A stretch of 64,000 nt of DNA, taken from positions 737,508 to 801,507 of the forward strand of contig JAHBYI010000001.1 of assembly GCA_019636035.1 (NCBI GenBank). Reading direction: 5' to 3'. Under the pieces are notes generated by a model. That model did not search any database and was not told where the DNA came from. It saw only the letters and a list, made by a program, of their open reading frames with translations. The position numbers and the translations under genes are program-made. This document shows positions 1 to 6,956 of this stretch, piece by piece. The number at the start of each line of letters is the position of its first letter. The first letter of the stretch is position 1. This stretch comes from Candidatus Paracaedibacteraceae bacterium (GTDB lineage: Bacteria > Pseudomonadota > Alphaproteobacteria > Paracaedibacterales > Paracaedibacteraceae).

Positions 1-2
1 CC

Positions 3-1370
3 TCAACCCAAGAATCAATGATGGTTGAGGGGGGGAGTCATCGCCTGATGCGATTATCGGGAAATGCCAGTCATGTCAACGGGCAGACAGGGGGGTATCT
101 TGGGGTGAGTGGGGCTCGAAGTTCCGGTTATCATCAAACGCCGGTTTTTTATCGCCGACCGTCAGGCCATTACCCGCGCCTGTATTATCGTCACAATGGG
201 ATTGTTGGACGTTTGGATCATCAATTTAATGAGCAATCGAGTTTGATGGTTGTCAGTCGATATAGTGAAGTTGATACGCTGGTTCAACTTGTTAATCGAG
301 CCTCCCCTCAAGAGCGATCAACTTTTCTGCAACGGGTTCAACTAACTGTTAATCCTGTATCTCGTTGGAGTCATCAAGTTGGTTTGGGTTTTTTCCAATC
401 CCATCAGAAAAATGCTTTGGGTGATCCCTTTGAGACTAAAACACAAGGAAAACGGGGGCAGATAGATTGGACGCAAACGTATCAACATCAAACCTTAGGA
501 AGCCTGTCGACGGGGATTGAGCTCTCTCAAGATCAAGCCAAACAACAGGATCGATCTCAGGCTATGGTTTTTCATCAAGATGCGCTGGGTATTGGTGGTT
601 TATGGACGAAGAAATTTCAGAGCATAGAATTAGATTGCAGTATCCGCCGTGATAAAATTGCCGGATTTGATGCGGCGATAACACACCGCGAGGGTCTTGT
701 TTTTACTCCTTTACACGATACAAAGTTTAAAGCAAGTTATGGGACAAGTTTCAAGACGCCAACACTGTATCAGCTTTATGCTAAAACATCTTATTACAAG
801 GGAAATCCCTTGTTAAAACCAGAACAATCAAAGCAGTGGGATATTTCTGTTGATCACCTTTTGTTCAAAAAAATCAGGTGGGAAGAAACTTATTTTGTGA
901 ATAGACTGACGCAGTTAATCTATCCAACACAGAATTTTATGTCGAGCCTTAATCTTGGCAAAGCAAGGATTAGAGGTGTGGAATCTACCCTTACGTGGGT
1001 TAATGCAACGTATCAACTTTCTTTGTCGCATACCTTGATGCATGCTGAAAATCGGGTTGATCGGACGCGTTTGTTGCGTCGCCCTCAAACCAAGCTATCG
1101 AGTAATTTTTCTTATAAAATGGAAGATTGGTTGATGGGGGTTGATCTTATTCGTTTAGGAAGAAGACCTGATTTAGATCCTGTGACTTTTATTCGAACAA
1201 CAGCAAAACCCTATATTTTGGTTAATCTTAAGGTTCAAAAACTCTTAGCGTCAGGGGCACGGTTGTATGGGCGTCTTGAGAATGTCTTAAATCGAAAAAT
1301 CCAAGAACCTTTAGGATATCGAAAATCCGGGCTTGCTGCTTATTTGGGTGTGGAGGCTAAGATTGCTTAG
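3..1370 (+). CDS. TonB-dependent outer-membrane receptor, BtuB-like (5' end outside window)
   Basis: The frame is open from the first bases, so this is the C-terminal part of a longer gene; the ATG at 18 is internal. The visible ~455 residues look like a TonB-receptor beta-barrel: alternating aromatic/polar strands, the barrel motif SFKTPTLYQLY near the middle, a GNPLLKPE turn and 'RIRGVEST' later, typical of the BtuB/CirA class. The end (VENVLNR-like 'LENVLNRK', then a GY-containing stretch and final aromatic strand) resembles BtuB. BtuB receptors take up cobalamin using TonB energy; tonB follows directly and a cobalamin adenosyltransferase lies at 39985, which supports B12. The substrate remains inference because plug and TonB box lie upstream of the window. 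Confidence 0.8.
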   Translation, partial: STQESMMVEGGSHRLMRLSGNASHVNGQTGGYLGVSGARSSGYHQTPVFYRRPSGHYPRLYYRHNGIVGRLDHQFNEQSSLMVVSRYSEVDTLVQLVNRASPQERSTFLQRVQLTVNPVSRWSHQVGLGFFQSHQKNALGDPFETKTQGKRGQIDWTQTYQHQTLGSLSTGIELSQDQAKQQDRSQAMVFHQDALGIGGLWTKKFQSIELDCSIRRDKIAGFDAAITHREGLVFTPLHDTKFKASYGTSFKTPTLYQLYAKTSYYKGNPLLKPEQSKQWDISVDHLLFKKIRWEETYFVNRLTQLIYPTQNFMSSLNLGKARIRGVESTLTWVNATYQLSLSHTLMHAENRVDRTRLLRRPQTKLSSNFSYKMEDWLMGVDLIRLGRRPDLDPVTFIRTTAKPYILVNLKVQKLLASGARLYGRLENVLNRKIQEPLGYRKSGLAAYLGVEAKIA

Positions 1371-1878
1371 TCGTTTTTATGGGGTTGGAGTGTTGTTTTC
1401 AGGTATAATCCATGCCTTACCTTTGGTTTTATTTGCACTGATCCCGGATAAGAACGTTTTGGATTCAGTATCATCTATTCCCATTAGGGTTGAGTTTGTT
1501 GAAACGGTCACCAAGGATCCTCATTCTTTAGGGGATGATAAAAAAACAGCGCGTAAGGAGTTGAATCCTGTCGATCAGCCTCAATCTCAGACCTGCCAAG
1601 AATCTGGCTCTCTCGCTCAGTCTGAGTTAACAGCCCAAGATGTTCTTTCTGCAAATCCTAAACCGGCCTATCCGGAAGAAGCGCGTCTTTTAGGAATTCA
1701 AGGGGTTGTCCTTGTTGAACTGACGATTGATGGTGGCCGCTTGATTTCAGCACGGGTGCGACAGTCACCCCATGATTTATTGTCTGATGCTGCTCTCAGT
1801 CAGTTGAAACGGTGGATATTCCCGCCCCATTGTCGCCGAACAACGTTGATTATTCCCATTGATTTTGAACTTCTTTAG
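1363..1878 (+). CDS. tonB: TonB energy transducer
   Basis: A protein of about 171 aa with one N-terminal membrane segment (GVGVLFSGIIHALPLVLFAL), a polar periplasmic linker, and a C-terminal TonB domain with the family signature PAYPEEARLLGIQG followed by VVLVELTIDGG. TonB couples the proton gradient to outer-membrane receptors. I chose the TTG at 1363, which overlaps the receptor stop codon, because GGAGG at 1352-1356 is correctly spaced; a TTG at 1333 would also be in frame. The linker is short and lacks the long Pro-Lys run of enterobacterial TonB. Overlap with the receptor gene implies co-translation. Confidence 0.85.
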   Translation: MLSRFYGVGVLFSGIIHALPLVLFALIPDKNVLDSVSSIPIRVEFVETVTKDPHSLGDDKKTARKELNPVDQPQSQTCQESGSLAQSELTAQDVLSANPKPAYPEEARLLGIQGVVLVELTIDGGRLISARVRQSPHDLLSDAALSQLKRWIFPPHCRRTTLIIPIDFELL

Positions 1879-1966
1879 AGGCTAGATAAGGTTAGAGGGA
1901 ATAACTATAACCACACGAACACTACTTTTGTCAAAATTGAGAGCATACCTTAAGGAATTATTAAGA

Positions 1967-1988
1967 TATCTATGATATATCATAGATA
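1967..1988. promoter_or_regulatory. Perfect 22-bp palindrome upstream of the LRR gene
   Basis: TATCTATGATA is followed immediately by its exact reverse complement TATCATAGATA. It sits 3 nt before the AGGGG ribosome-binding site (1991-1995) and 16 nt before the start codon. The position suits an operator for a dimeric repressor or a small 5'-UTR hairpin; no binding protein is identified. Confidence 0.5.
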
Positions 1989-2004
1989 GTAGGGGCACGA
2001 TAAA

Positions 2005-3069
2005 ATGAAAAAAACATTAATTTTAGCATCGGTAAGTCTGTTATGCCTATCGTCGGCATTTTCTAGCGATCGCACTGATAGAGCACAGTTTGGAATACCG
2101 AGCCAAGGGATTACCCCATCAGCCGATGTTGAACCTCATGACAACACGGCTCAACCATCAAATAATCCTGATGATCAATCCAATCTGCCTGGATCGTTAA
2201 AGAACATGCCCCCAGAAATACTGGGGATGATTGCCAATAATCTAGAGGCAGAAGACGTCGTAAGACTACAGAGCATGACAGGAGATAAAACCCTCTGGGC
2301 TAAAACTCATAAATCTACATTTTATCAGCAGAACAACAGGGTTATGACATTCAGCATGAGTGATCCCAAACAGATTGCTGTTTTAACACAAGTCTTAAAA
2401 GGTGCTCCTCAAGATGCTCAAATGAATATTAGCTTAATCAGCACGGGTAATCCCAAACAGATTAAGGATTTAAAAAAGGCCTTAGAAGATGCTCCTAAAG
2501 GTGTTCTTATAAAGCTTAAGCTAATAGGTGTTACATTCGACACTCTTAAAGAAATTTTGCCTCATTGTGATAAGGTAATCTCCTTGGATCTGTTGGGCAG
2601 CCAGATCGGCATTGTCGGAGCTCAAGCCCTAGCAGAATCTCAAACCTTAAGCAACCTCACCTCCTTGTATCTGTCGGGCAACCAGATCGGCGATGACGGG
2701 GCTCGAGCCCTAGCAGAATCTCAAACCTTGAGCAACCTCACCTCCTTGGATCTGTCGGGCAACCAGATCGGCTCTGTCGGAGTTCAAGCCCTAGCAGCAT
2801 CTCAAACCTTGAGCAACCTCACCTCCTTGAATCTGGGGAGCAACTGGATTAGCACTGTCGGAGTTCAAGCCCTAGCAGCATCTCAAACCTTGAGCAAGCT
2901 CACCTCCTTGTATCTGAGGTACAACTCTATCAGCGATGACGGGGCTCGAGCCCTAGCAGCATCTCAAACCTTGAGCAAACTCACCTCCTTGGATCTGTCG
3001 AACAACCGGATCGGCCCTGACGGAGCTCGAGCCATAAGAAATCGATATCCATTCGCAGCGGGATTTTGA
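2005..3069 (+). CDS. Secreted F-box-like / leucine-rich-repeat protein (candidate effector)
   Basis: 354 aa. Residues 1-20 form a signal peptide (MKKTLILASVSLLCLSSAFS). A low-complexity stretch follows, then residues about 66-103 resemble an F-box (MPPEILGMIANNLEAEDVV... with RLQSM and a downstream W). Residues about 185-345 hold leucine-rich repeats of 27 aa with the pattern LTSLDLSGNQIGDDGARAL, ribonuclease-inhibitor/GALA-like. F-box plus LRR is a eukaryotic ubiquitin-ligase adaptor layout used by effectors of intracellular and plant-pathogenic bacteria. Start fixed by AGGGG nine nt upstream. The signal peptide means Sec export first; how it would reach a host cytosol is unknown. The F-box call rests on pattern only; the LRR call is firm. 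Confidence 0.75.
   Translation: MKKTLILASVSLLCLSSAFSSDRTDRAQFGIPSQGITPSADVEPHDNTAQPSNNPDDQSNLPGSLKNMPPEILGMIANNLEAEDVVRLQSMTGDKTLWAKTHKSTFYQQNNRVMTFSMSDPKQIAVLTQVLKGAPQDAQMNISLISTGNPKQIKDLKKALEDAPKGVLIKLKLIGVTFDTLKEILPHCDKVISLDLLGSQIGIVGAQALAESQTLSNLTSLYLSGNQIGDDGARALAESQTLSNLTSLDLSGNQIGSVGVQALAASQTLSNLTSLNLGSNWISTVGVQALAASQTLSKLTSLYLRYNSISDDGARALAASQTLSKLTSLDLSNNRIGPDGARAIRNRYPFAAGF
2560..3045 (+). repeat. 81-bp tandem coding repeats of the LRR gene
   Basis: The motif CTCAAACCTT(A/G)AGCAA recurs with its CAAACC at 2641, 2722, 2803, 2884 and 2965, an exact 81-bp period (27 codons). The units are nearly identical at the DNA level, including synonymous positions, which points to recent unit duplication or gene conversion. 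Such arrays can gain or lose units by recombination and so vary between strains. Confidence 0.9.
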
Positions 3070-3130
3070 TAATCCTGCTGAAAAAAGAAGAGAATTTGAG
3101 TAGAACGGTTAGGTTATAAATTAAGTCGTT

Positions 3131-3237
3131 TATAGCTGACCCATTATAATTCGGCTATGCGTTGCAGCACCTCTCGTGTACTAACTGTACACGTCGCTCT
3201 TCGCGCCTGTAGCTAAATTAAATGGTTCTAGCTATAG
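3131..3237 (+). repeat. Dispersed inverted-repeat element, full copy A
   Basis: About 107 bp with imperfect terminal inverted repeats of ~21 bp: the left end starts TATAGCTGACCCATTATAAT and the complement of the right end reads TATAGCTAGAACCATTTAAT. Internally GTGTAC/GTACAC flank TAACT and can form a hairpin. Related copies lie at 5348, 20232, 44154 and 53012. There is no coding capacity; it looks like a MITE or a palindromic element mobilised in trans. Together with the hairpin at 3299-3343 it fills the ~300-bp gene-free gap between the LRR gene and tssE. Confidence 0.8.
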
Positions 3238-3298
3238 TTTTCTGCCTTTAACCTTCCCCCCTACTGTCTAGACCCTTTCTTTAATATTAAGGATTGTT

Positions 3299-3343
3299 AA
3301 ATTCATGAAAATTCGAAGTTGATCTTCGAGATTTCATGAATTT
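3299..3343. promoter_or_regulatory. Long two-part hairpin between convergent genes
   Basis: Outer arms AAATTCATGAAA / TTTCATGAATTT (12 bp, perfect) and inner arms TCGAAG / CTTCGA around TTGAT. It lies between the converging LRR and tssE genes, so it could terminate either, though no clean T-run follows. Its size and its inner GAAGTTGATCTTC resemble the 49-bp palindrome before the DUF4143 ATPase gene (inner GAAGTCCGACTTC at 38436-38484), so it may instead be a solitary operator of that type. Confidence 0.5.
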
Positions 3344-3372
3344 CATTGCCTAATTTTGGTTGAGTATAGACA

Positions 3373-3864
3373 TCAAGTTTCAATTTCAAGGGGGAATGTG
3401 ACTTCTTCTTGGAAGTTTGTAACATTTAATTCTGCATCAATAATGGCCATGAGTTTTGCCTTATTTGAGTCAAATCCTGTTATGGTAATGACAGGGTTTT
3501 TAAGGCGTGGTTCGAACATGCGAATGGCGTTTTCACACAGTTTAGCAATGCGTGGATAAGATCCTTTGGCTGTGGCGTCATAGTGTGAGAAGTCAGAAAG
3601 GCCATACATCTGAGGAAGGGCGAAATTTTTGGGGTTGTTGGCTAGTTGATCGTAATCTGATTTTCTGATACCTGCTCGGGTATTCAAGATCCGAGAAAGT
3701 TCATCTTGAATGGATTGTATTAACTCAAAGCGGTTGTAATGCCGTTTTGCTGGTATTTCTTCCGTTGTGCCTTGATCGTCATCGATCAGCTTTTCAAATA
3801 GAGGAATAGGAGCTCCCTGTGACCGTTTAGGCTCAGCCAGAGTCTCCTTAATAATATCGCGCAT
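3373..3864 (-). CDS. tssE: Type VI secretion baseplate subunit TssE (gp25-like)
   Basis: 163 aa. Recognised by the gp25/TssE pattern: SIQDELSRILNTRAG in the first half, then MYGLSDFSHY (family: YGLPDFS) and FEPRLKNPVI (family: conserved EPRL). TssE is a cytoplasmic wedge component of the T6SS baseplate, on which the Hcp tube and contractile sheath assemble. It starts 12 bp after hcp (GGTGAG upstream of the ATG), so the two form an operon. No other T6SS gene is visible in the window, so the rest of the machine must be encoded elsewhere if it exists. Length is normal for the family and no lesion is seen. Confidence 0.85.
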   Translation of the reverse strand: MRDIIKETLAEPKRSQGAPIPLFEKLIDDDQGTTEEIPAKRHYNRFELIQSIQDELSRILNTRAGIRKSDYDQLANNPKNFALPQMYGLSDFSHYDATAKGSYPRIAKLCENAIRMFEPRLKNPVITITGFDSNKAKLMAIIDAELNVTNFQEEVTFPLEIET

Positions 3865-3876
3865 TTCTCACCACTT

Positions 3877-4503
3877 CTAGGCTTCGATCTTACCTGTTGT
3901 ATAGTCGAAGTAGCTAACGTTGTTACCTTTAGCAGACCCATCCTGGTTATACTGTACAATAGTATTTTGACGTGTTTCAGGTCGGAAGGAAAGGATGAAT
4001 TTATCGAGTTGTTGTTGAGTGGATTCAATTCGGCAATTTGTATACGTGATATATTGGATGGCAACTTTAAGATCTGTGATGTTGGCCAAGCGAATGAGCT
4101 TAATTGCTGCAATGTTGGATCCTGAGTACATTTTTGTTTCGAGAGAGGCCACATAGTCACCGATTGGAATCGCAATCAAAACACTGGAATGTTGTACAGC
4201 GGAGGTTGAGAACAATTGGTTGGCCGTATTGCCTTTGGTTAATCGCGCTTGTTCGGAGTACCATCCCAACAATTCAACACATTGGGTTAGATCTGCGTCC
4301 GTCCCATCGGGGGCTCCATCAATGGTTGATGAGAGTAAATCATCAATCATAACCATCCATTCCGGTGTTGAGACGTGAGATGTGTGAACAATATGGGGCG
4401 TGTGTTGGGGGATACTAATGCCAAATCCAGCACCTGTCATTGCGCCGGCTGAGTCTTGCATATTGCTGTGGCTCATGCCACCTTGACCAAAATTTGTTGT
4501 CAT
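3877..4503 (-). CDS. hcp: Hcp-family T6SS tube protein (TssD), with N-terminal extension
   Basis: 208 aa. The Hcp fold is suggested by IDGAPDGTDADLTQCVELLG (compare the family start 'GIKGES...IEVLSW'), a central basic-aspartate strand (PIGDYVASLETKMYSG; family 'PxDxxSPxL...SG'), YITYTNCRIES, and a final YFDYTTGK strand. Hcp hexamers stack to form the T6SS inner tube. About 50 residues precede the core, more than usual for Hcp and rich in Gly/Ser/Met/His; this could be a cargo or adaptor extension. GGAG lies 8 nt before the ATG. The pairing with tssE strongly supports the call even though the sequence is divergent. Confidence 0.8.
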   Translation of the reverse strand: MTTNFGQGGMSHSNMQDSAGAMTGAGFGISIPQHTPHIVHTSHVSTPEWMVMIDDLLSSTIDGAPDGTDADLTQCVELLGWYSEQARLTKGNTANQLFSTSAVQHSSVLIAIPIGDYVASLETKMYSGSNIAAIKLIRLANITDLKVAIQYITYTNCRIESTQQQLDKFILSFRPETRQNTIVQYNQDGSAKGNNVSYFDYTTGKIEA

Positions 4504-4624
4504 CTTATTTCTCCAAAAATGCTTTCTATCTTAACTTAACGATAATCTTGGTATGCTTAATATTTAGTAAAAATTTATCTTAATTTTTTATAAAAATGTG
4601 CTAGCGTCGAGAAGTGATGGATGT

Positions 4625-4641
4625 ACTCAAATAATTTGAGT
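4625..4641. promoter_or_regulatory. 17-bp palindrome upstream of the 4658 gene
   Basis: ACTCAAAT-A-ATTTGAGT is a perfect 8+1+8 inverted repeat ending 16 nt before the start codon, just upstream of the AGGGAGAG ribosome-binding site. The placement matches that of the palindrome before the LRR gene, although the sequences differ. Operator or 5'-UTR hairpin; function inferred. Confidence 0.45.
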
Positions 4642-4657
4642 TTATAGGGAGAGAGTT

Positions 4658-5344
4658 ATGAGAAAAATTATTGCTACTCTTATGGTGTTGCTATCTCAGA
4701 GTCACGGATTGGATTATTTGAAGCGTTTCTGGTCAAATGAAACGCCAATCCAAACAGCACAAGATTACGCTCAAAAGTGTTTTAATCAAAAGGATCATCC
4801 TGTTTTAAGTCAAGATTCCCATGATCCGGCCTGCCCTTTACGGGGTGCTGTTATCCCCATGTCAAGTTTGGTTTATTCTCATGATTCAGCCACGGCGGCA
4901 TCTGATGTTATATTGCAAACAAGTCAAAATCACCACATCCGAGCACGTATCGTATCTTTCCACATGGAACATTCCTTGCCGGGATTGGCACTTGCGAAAC
5001 AATACCCCCTTGCGGTTTTGGGAATTTATGCGACAACGTTCCTTTTGCCGGCCGTGATTGCAACGCCACTTTGGACGATCGGTCTTGCTGGTGGATTAGG
5101 ATATACATGGTGGTCAAAACGCGAGGAAATAGCTGAATCTTTCCAAGATTTTCAAAAATTTAAACAGCTAAGCGGAATTCAAACATCCTTGGGGCAAGCC
5201 TTGACCAAATCTCAGTGCCGTCTAGAGCCCGCATTTCAGCCGAACGGTTTGATCCAATTTAGGGGAAATATCCCGAATGGCTTAATTCCCGGCCAGTCTT
5301 TGTTTGTTGATTTGGTTGTAAATCCTGTGGCAGAACTGCACTAA
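4658..5344 (+). CDS. Secreted or membrane protein of unknown function
   Basis: 228 aa, family not recognised. It begins with a signal-peptide-like segment (MRKIIATLMVLLSQSHG) and has hydrophobic stretches around residues 112-150 (LAVLGIYATTFLLPAVIATP, then TIGLAGGLGYTWW), so one or two membrane passes or a hairpin are likely. Two Cys in the N-terminal third (KCFNQ, DPACP) could form a disulfide. The C-terminal ~60 residues look like a small soluble beta-domain. The start follows AGGGAGAG. It is flanked by an operator-like palindrome and by a partial dispersed element after its stop, as are other lineage-specific genes here. An envelope protein or effector is possible; no function is assigned. 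Confidence 0.6.
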   Translation: MRKIIATLMVLLSQSHGLDYLKRFWSNETPIQTAQDYAQKCFNQKDHPVLSQDSHDPACPLRGAVIPMSSLVYSHDSATAASDVILQTSQNHHIRARIVSFHMEHSLPGLALAKQYPLAVLGIYATTFLLPAVIATPLWTIGLAGGLGYTWWSKREEIAESFQDFQKFKQLSGIQTSLGQALTKSQCRLEPAFQPNGLIQFRGNIPNGLIPGQSLFVDLVVNPVAELH

Positions 5345-5347
5345 CCT

Positions 5348-5374
5348 CGCCATATTAAATGGTTCTAGCTATAG
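5348..5374 (+). repeat. Dispersed inverted-repeat element, partial copy D (right end only)
   Basis: Contains ATTAAATGGTTCTAGCTATA, matching the right terminal repeat of copy A, preceded by CGCC as in that copy. It sits between the stop of the 4658 gene and the stop of the convergent gene at 5378. The left two thirds are missing. Confidence 0.7.
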
Positions 5375-5377
5375 ATG

Positions 5378-5779
5378 TTACTTTTTCTCTGGTTTATAAA
5401 AATAGAAATGGGCAATAAAAACCCGCAATTTATCAGGACCCACAATATGATCAGCGACTCGTTGTAGGCGTTTTTCAAGGGTGTCTTGGTTGGGTTGTTG
5501 ACCCGGTAACCATTGATCACATAAGGCACCGTAGACATCGGCAAAGAAACGATCTCGTAAAATAGGCTCATAGGGTTTAAAGGGATAAATAGACGTTGCG
5601 TCTTTCGTCATAACGTGAACCAAAATGCGAACAAAGGCAAAAACTTGATCTCCTTTGACAACGGGAATGATCAAAGGTTGTAATTCAACATAGGTCTCAG
5701 TTGTTTCTTTAGAAGCTCCCTCTGCTCCTTTTTCATGAGCAGTAAGGAGCGAGACAAGGAGAAATAATGATTTTAACAT
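5378..5779 (-). CDS. Small secreted protein, FliL-like pattern
   Basis: 133 aa with an N-terminal hydrophobic signal (MLKSLFLLVSLLTAHEKG). The body reads YVELQPLIIPVV, then FVRILVHV, a PILRDRFFADVYGAL helix, and RVFIAHFYFYKP at the end. The order (Y-V-x-L-x-P, beta strands, P-x-x-R-D-x-F/I helix, final strand) is that of periplasmic FliL-type domains, known from flagellar basal bodies, but no flagellar genes are nearby. It could equally be a conserved alphaproteobacterial periplasmic protein of the same fold. Its end abuts partial element D. Real gene likely; function low confidence. Confidence 0.5.
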   Translation of the reverse strand: MLKSLFLLVSLLTAHEKGAEGASKETTETYVELQPLIIPVVKGDQVFAFVRILVHVMTKDATSIYPFKPYEPILRDRFFADVYGALCDQWLPGQQPNQDTLEKRLQRVADHIVGPDKLRVFIAHFYFYKPEKK

Positions 5780-5817
5780 AGGAATCGTAACTCGATAATA
5801 GGCCTATGTTCAGGATA

Positions 5818-6273
5818 TCACCGCCCTAAAAGTTGCGCTAGTCTATCGAGCGAAGCGTTAATGAATCCCGGCTCTTGGCCATCATAAAATGTTTTTGTTA
5901 AATTAACATATTCGTTAATAATCACAGCTTTTGGGGTGTCGGGAAATGATTCTAACTCACAGGTTCCACACCGTAAAATGGCGCGCAAAACATTTTCAAT
6001 TCGCTCAAAAGGCCAGTCTTTTGACAAAATCTGAGAGATTAATCCGTCAATATGATCTGCGTTTGAGTGCCACCCCGTGACAAGGGCTTCAAATAAGTTG
6101 AGATCCGGGTTTTTCATGAAATACTGATCCGGACTTTTAAAGCGGGTATTCAAAAATTGATTAATAGCAACCCGAGAATCTGACGGTTCCATTTCCAATT
6201 GATACAGGGCTTGGACGGCTCCAAGTCGAGCAGCGGAACGTCCTTTGAGCACAGCTTGGGGTTCGTTGGTCAT
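5818..6273 (-). CDS. nusB: Transcription antitermination factor NusB
   Basis: 151 aa, all-helical. Diagnostic segments are SAARLGAVQALYQLEM near the N terminus, then 'RIENVLRAILRCGTCEL' and 'VIINEYVNLTKTFYDGQEPGFINA' near the C terminus. NusB with S10 binds boxA in rRNA leaders and promotes antitermination. Last gene of the minus-strand msbA-acyltransferase-nusB series; it overlaps the acyltransferase by 4 bp (ATGA-type), so translation is coupled. Confidence 0.93.
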   Translation of the reverse strand: MTNEPQAVLKGRSAARLGAVQALYQLEMEPSDSRVAINQFLNTRFKSPDQYFMKNPDLNLFEALVTGWHSNADHIDGLISQILSKDWPFERIENVLRAILRCGTCELESFPDTPKAVIINEYVNLTKTFYDGQEPGFINASLDRLAQLLGR

Positions 6274-6956
6274 TTTTCTTCCTTATTAAAAAAACTATCA
6301 GCCTGATCTTGTAAGTGTGAAATAGTAGTTTGAACTAATTTTCGCCAGTTTTCAATTTCCATATCATCAGATGTTGTTTGTGGCTGAATTGGGTCGCCAT
6401 AGATAAAAACCCCCTTTGAAAAGGGGAGGGGTAATTTGAATTTGTCCCAGCTTTTGAATTGAATAAACCGAGATGTTGCATAGGCAAGGGGCATAATCGG
6501 AGCTTGTCCATGCCGAGAGAGTTGAATAACGCCAACGTTGAGCTCGCGAGCCGGGCCACGGGGGCCATCCGGGATAATGGCAGCAATATTATTAGATCGC
6601 AAGGCCTCGAGTAGGGCTAAGAAAGCGCGAGCACCGCCACGATTTGTTGATCCTGTGGTATAATCAATGCCCAATCGTTTAAAAGTACGAGCAACCATCA
6701 TGCCATCACCGTGCCCTGAAACCATCGACAAAATGTGTTTGTGTGGCCAAAAGTTCATAAAAGGAATCATGGCTAAATTGCCATGCCAAAAGCAAACGAT
6801 CAGAGAGCCTGTTTCGAAATAAGGGTTAGCTTTGTCTTTATTGACCCATGTCCAACGGGTCGTCAAAAAGACGAGTTTTAAATAGAGGCTAATAACCCAA
6901 GATAAAAAATTCTGAAACTCAGAGCTTTTTGTGACTTGCTTGATCCGGCGTTTCAT
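6270..6956 (-). CDS. DUF374-type lysophospholipid acyltransferase
   Basis: 228 aa with an N-terminal membrane helix (FLSWVISLYLKLVFLTTRWTW). The acyltransferase core shows SGHGDGMMVARTFKRLG (family S-x-H-x-D in place of HX4D), then GARAFLALLEALR and IPDGPRGPA, the G-P-R-G substrate motif of the DUF374 branch. Family members are predicted to transfer acyl chains in lipid A or phospholipid synthesis at the inner membrane. Sitting directly after the MsbA-like exporter, overlapping it by 4 bp, supports a lipopolysaccharide role. Exact substrate unknown. Confidence 0.85.
   Translation of the reverse strand: MKRRIKQVTKSSEFQNFLSWVISLYLKLVFLTTRWTWVNKDKANPYFETGSLIVCFWHGNLAMIPFMNFWPHKHILSMVSGHGDGMMVARTFKRLGIDYTTGSTNRGGARAFLALLEALRSNNIAAIIPDGPRGPARELNVGVIQLSRHGQAPIMPLAYATSRFIQFKSWDKFKLPLPFSKGVFIYGDPIQPQTTSDDMEIENWRKLVQTTISHLQDQADSFFNKEEK

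Noticed and set aside
3786..4175. Minus-strand open frame of 129 codons between hcp and tssE
   Set aside because: It overlaps both recognised T6SS genes in another frame and has no family features.
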